Shown here piece by piece: positions 62,054 to 63,831 of a stretch of DNA of 63,831 bases; the first letter of the stretch is position 1, and each line of letters starts with the position of its first letter. The position numbers and the translations under genes are program-made. The stretch is taken from NCBI RefSeq assembly GCF_001949145.1, contig NW_019091481.1, forward strand, positions 567,964-631,794, given 5' to 3'. The notes below the pieces were generated by a model that worked only from the letters and a program-made list of their open reading frames with translations, was not told the DNA's origin and ran no database searches. The DNA comes from Acanthaster planci. Lineage: Eukaryota > Echinodermata > Asteroidea > Valvatida > Acanthasteridae.

Positions 62054-63775
62054 CTGCACAAATATTGAAGAGGCTGTTTCTTGCCTTCCTAAACTTGTCA
62101 CATTACTGTGTTTAGGGTCACTTTAAAAGTGCAGGGATACCATTGAAAGTTGTTTCTCTGCTTTCTATCTTGTGGTTTGAGGGGATTTGAGCTTCGTGTA
62201 AATAGGAGTCATTATTCTGTCCAGGTACACACAGACTGCCCCAGGGTAAAGTGAGTCCTACCAAGACAAGAACCCTCACCCTTAAGAGGCTAGGGGACCT
62301 CTGTATATTTCCCTTATGTTATCACCACATTATGCAATTGCCCCAGGCTTTCATAAGATTTTCTGCAAGTGTATTGAGCTCATTTTAAAAATTGGATGAA
62401 AATTGTAATGACCCAAATTTTAAACACTGTCAGGCAAAGGTGTCAAATAAGCTTTTCAGTAAAATCCTGCACCCAGTTGGATTAGAACTTCATAGATGCA
62501 CATGTACATGGATTTTTAATAATTGCCAAGGTTTTAACGCAAGGGGAGAACATGGGATTATTGTTGAAATTTGTTGCTTCTGGCAGTGTAGGGGATTTAT
62601 AACATTTTTATATCAGCAACGCTGATTGGCTACTGTTAAAGAATTACCATATGTTCTTAGGCTTTTGTCCATTTAGGCCAAAATGGTTAAACTTCTTTGA
62701 CCTTGACTGTCCTCAATCTAACAACCTTGCATGCCATGTTTGCAGTGAATTACTGTTTGCATTCTAAACTCTGCAATCCCCTGATTATTTGCTATGACGT
62801 TGAAGATGCATAATGACATGAATGTACATGGACATGTTACACTGTACAAAGGAACTACATGTACATGTATGTACCGATATCATTGGATTTCAGTTTTGTA
62901 TCAAATTGTAGAGAATTAGGCAAGCTTGTTTTAGTTTAGATGTGGTTATTATTTGTTGATTATTGGTTTGACTGGCAAACTGGGTTCATGAGTCAGAATC
63001 TGTTGCTTTTTACCCATCAAACAAAGAGACAGTGTACCGGCACTTACATTAGTTGAAAGATTGTGGTCATTGCTTGCATGAGTCAAATTATTGCTCTGTA
63101 CGGTCTTTGCTTATCACAATTTGTTCGTAATTTCCTTCTTGCAAGGCAATTTTCATGAACTGGAACATGTTATACATTTCCTGCTTAAGTTTTCTGATTA
63201 TTTTTTTCTATGTTCACACTTCCTGGATCCCTTTACAAACATATTATCTTCTGGTTACATCAGACTCCAGATTATAAAAAAAAGGATATAATGTCAGGTG
63301 GAGTGTGATATGAAATCCACATGCAGTGAAAGAATATAATGAAATGTTTTTTTTCCATCAAGGATACTATGAAACCAGGAAGGTTTGCGGTCTTAACAAG
63401 TTTGGTTTCATTTTTTTAGCATTTGACTTAAGACTTTGAAAATGTGGGAAATCCATTACTGGAAAATCAAGCTATACACGGCTTTCAAGATATTGGTTGT
63501 AGAAACTAAGAGCAACGTTTCTAATAATCCAACTTAACTTTGCACCAGGAAGAATTCACGTTGGTGCAGTAGGAGTAAGCTAGATACACTGTATAATTAA
63601 TGGTCTTATCCGCTCGCTGGAAAGACTCACACTTTGTCATATCTGTAGGGACTGCATTCATACGGTTTTTATTTTAACAGAGTTTGGGGAAACACGGGAT
63701 ATGAAACATGCATTGATAGTGATTAGTCACGTTTGGATATATCCAAGGGGAGTTTGCACTAAAGAATACCAAAGT

Positions 63776-63831
63776 CCCTTCACAAGGCCAGTTGCAATTC
63801 CCTTCACAAGGCCAGTCACAAGTCCCTTCAC
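63776..63831. repeat. 24-bp tandem repeat running off the window
   Basis: CCCTTCACAAGGCCAGTTGC-type units repeat at a 24-base period up to the last base, so the array continues beyond the window. Confidence 0.85.

Larger units (their letters stand above)
58629..63831. other. Presumed MTMR intron 11, no exon found
   Basis: The exon ending at 58628 needs a downstream partner starting in phase 1. I searched the remaining 5.2 kb by eye for the conserved stretch that follows in this family and did not find it. Introns of 5 kb occur earlier in the gene (41179-46380, 46521-51518), so a long intron running off the window is likely. Confidence 0.6.

Noticed and set aside
1-63831. CRISPR array, bacterial operon, phage or plasmid features
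   Set aside because: Intron-split eukaryotic genes throughout. The tandem repeats have no spacer structure, and no ribosome binding sites or operons are seen.

Overview
This is eukaryotic nuclear DNA, not bacterial. The genes are split into short exons with GT..AG introns of about 0.1 to 5 kb. Intergenic and intronic DNA is AT-rich and full of small transposon relics, and palindromic TACATGTAC runs recur everywhere. Protein similarity to vertebrate orthologues (G protein beta-5, TRAP-beta, TTC24, MTMR10/12), together with this repeat style, suggests a marine invertebrate deuterostome such as an echinoderm or hemichordate. That placement is an inference. An 852-base N gap (52030-52881) and one N at 10256 mark a draft assembly.

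Layout: 1-9180 has no confident gene, but a splice-donor-bearing candidate 5' exon on the minus strand at about 9181-9265 hints at a gene running leftwards. GNB5 lies on + (8 coding exons, 10663-18437, complete, 353 aa). A gene desert with repeats covers 18438-25750. A TTC24-like TPR gene lies on - (10 coding exons, 32645-25896, 819 aa, ending in a CaaX box). It is divergent from SSR2 on + (4 coding exons, 35695-37677, complete, 189 aa). An MTMR10/12-like pseudophosphatase gene on + starts at 39270. Eleven coding exons are visible to 58628, and the rest lies beyond the window.

The four genes are unrelated housekeeping or signalling genes and do not form a pathway: GNB5 partners R7-RGS proteins, SSR2 belongs to the ER translocon, MTMR10/12 relatives bind active myotubularins, and TTC24 is little studied. 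I rebuilt the exons by hand from splice sites, and every junction keeps frame.

The most interesting items are: the TTC24-like protein with YxxI/YxxL motifs and a farnesylation-type tail, whose coding segment is tandemly duplicated 100 bp downstream as a phase-compatible alternative last exon; a 1,238-bp DNA transposon relic with an exact 8-bp target duplication and arrays of an ACTCGCCCC motif; an 83-bp hairpin flanked by 9-bp direct repeats about 250 bp upstream of the GNB5 start codon; and a perfect foldback element at 1577-1860. I found no convincing new multi-gene system.
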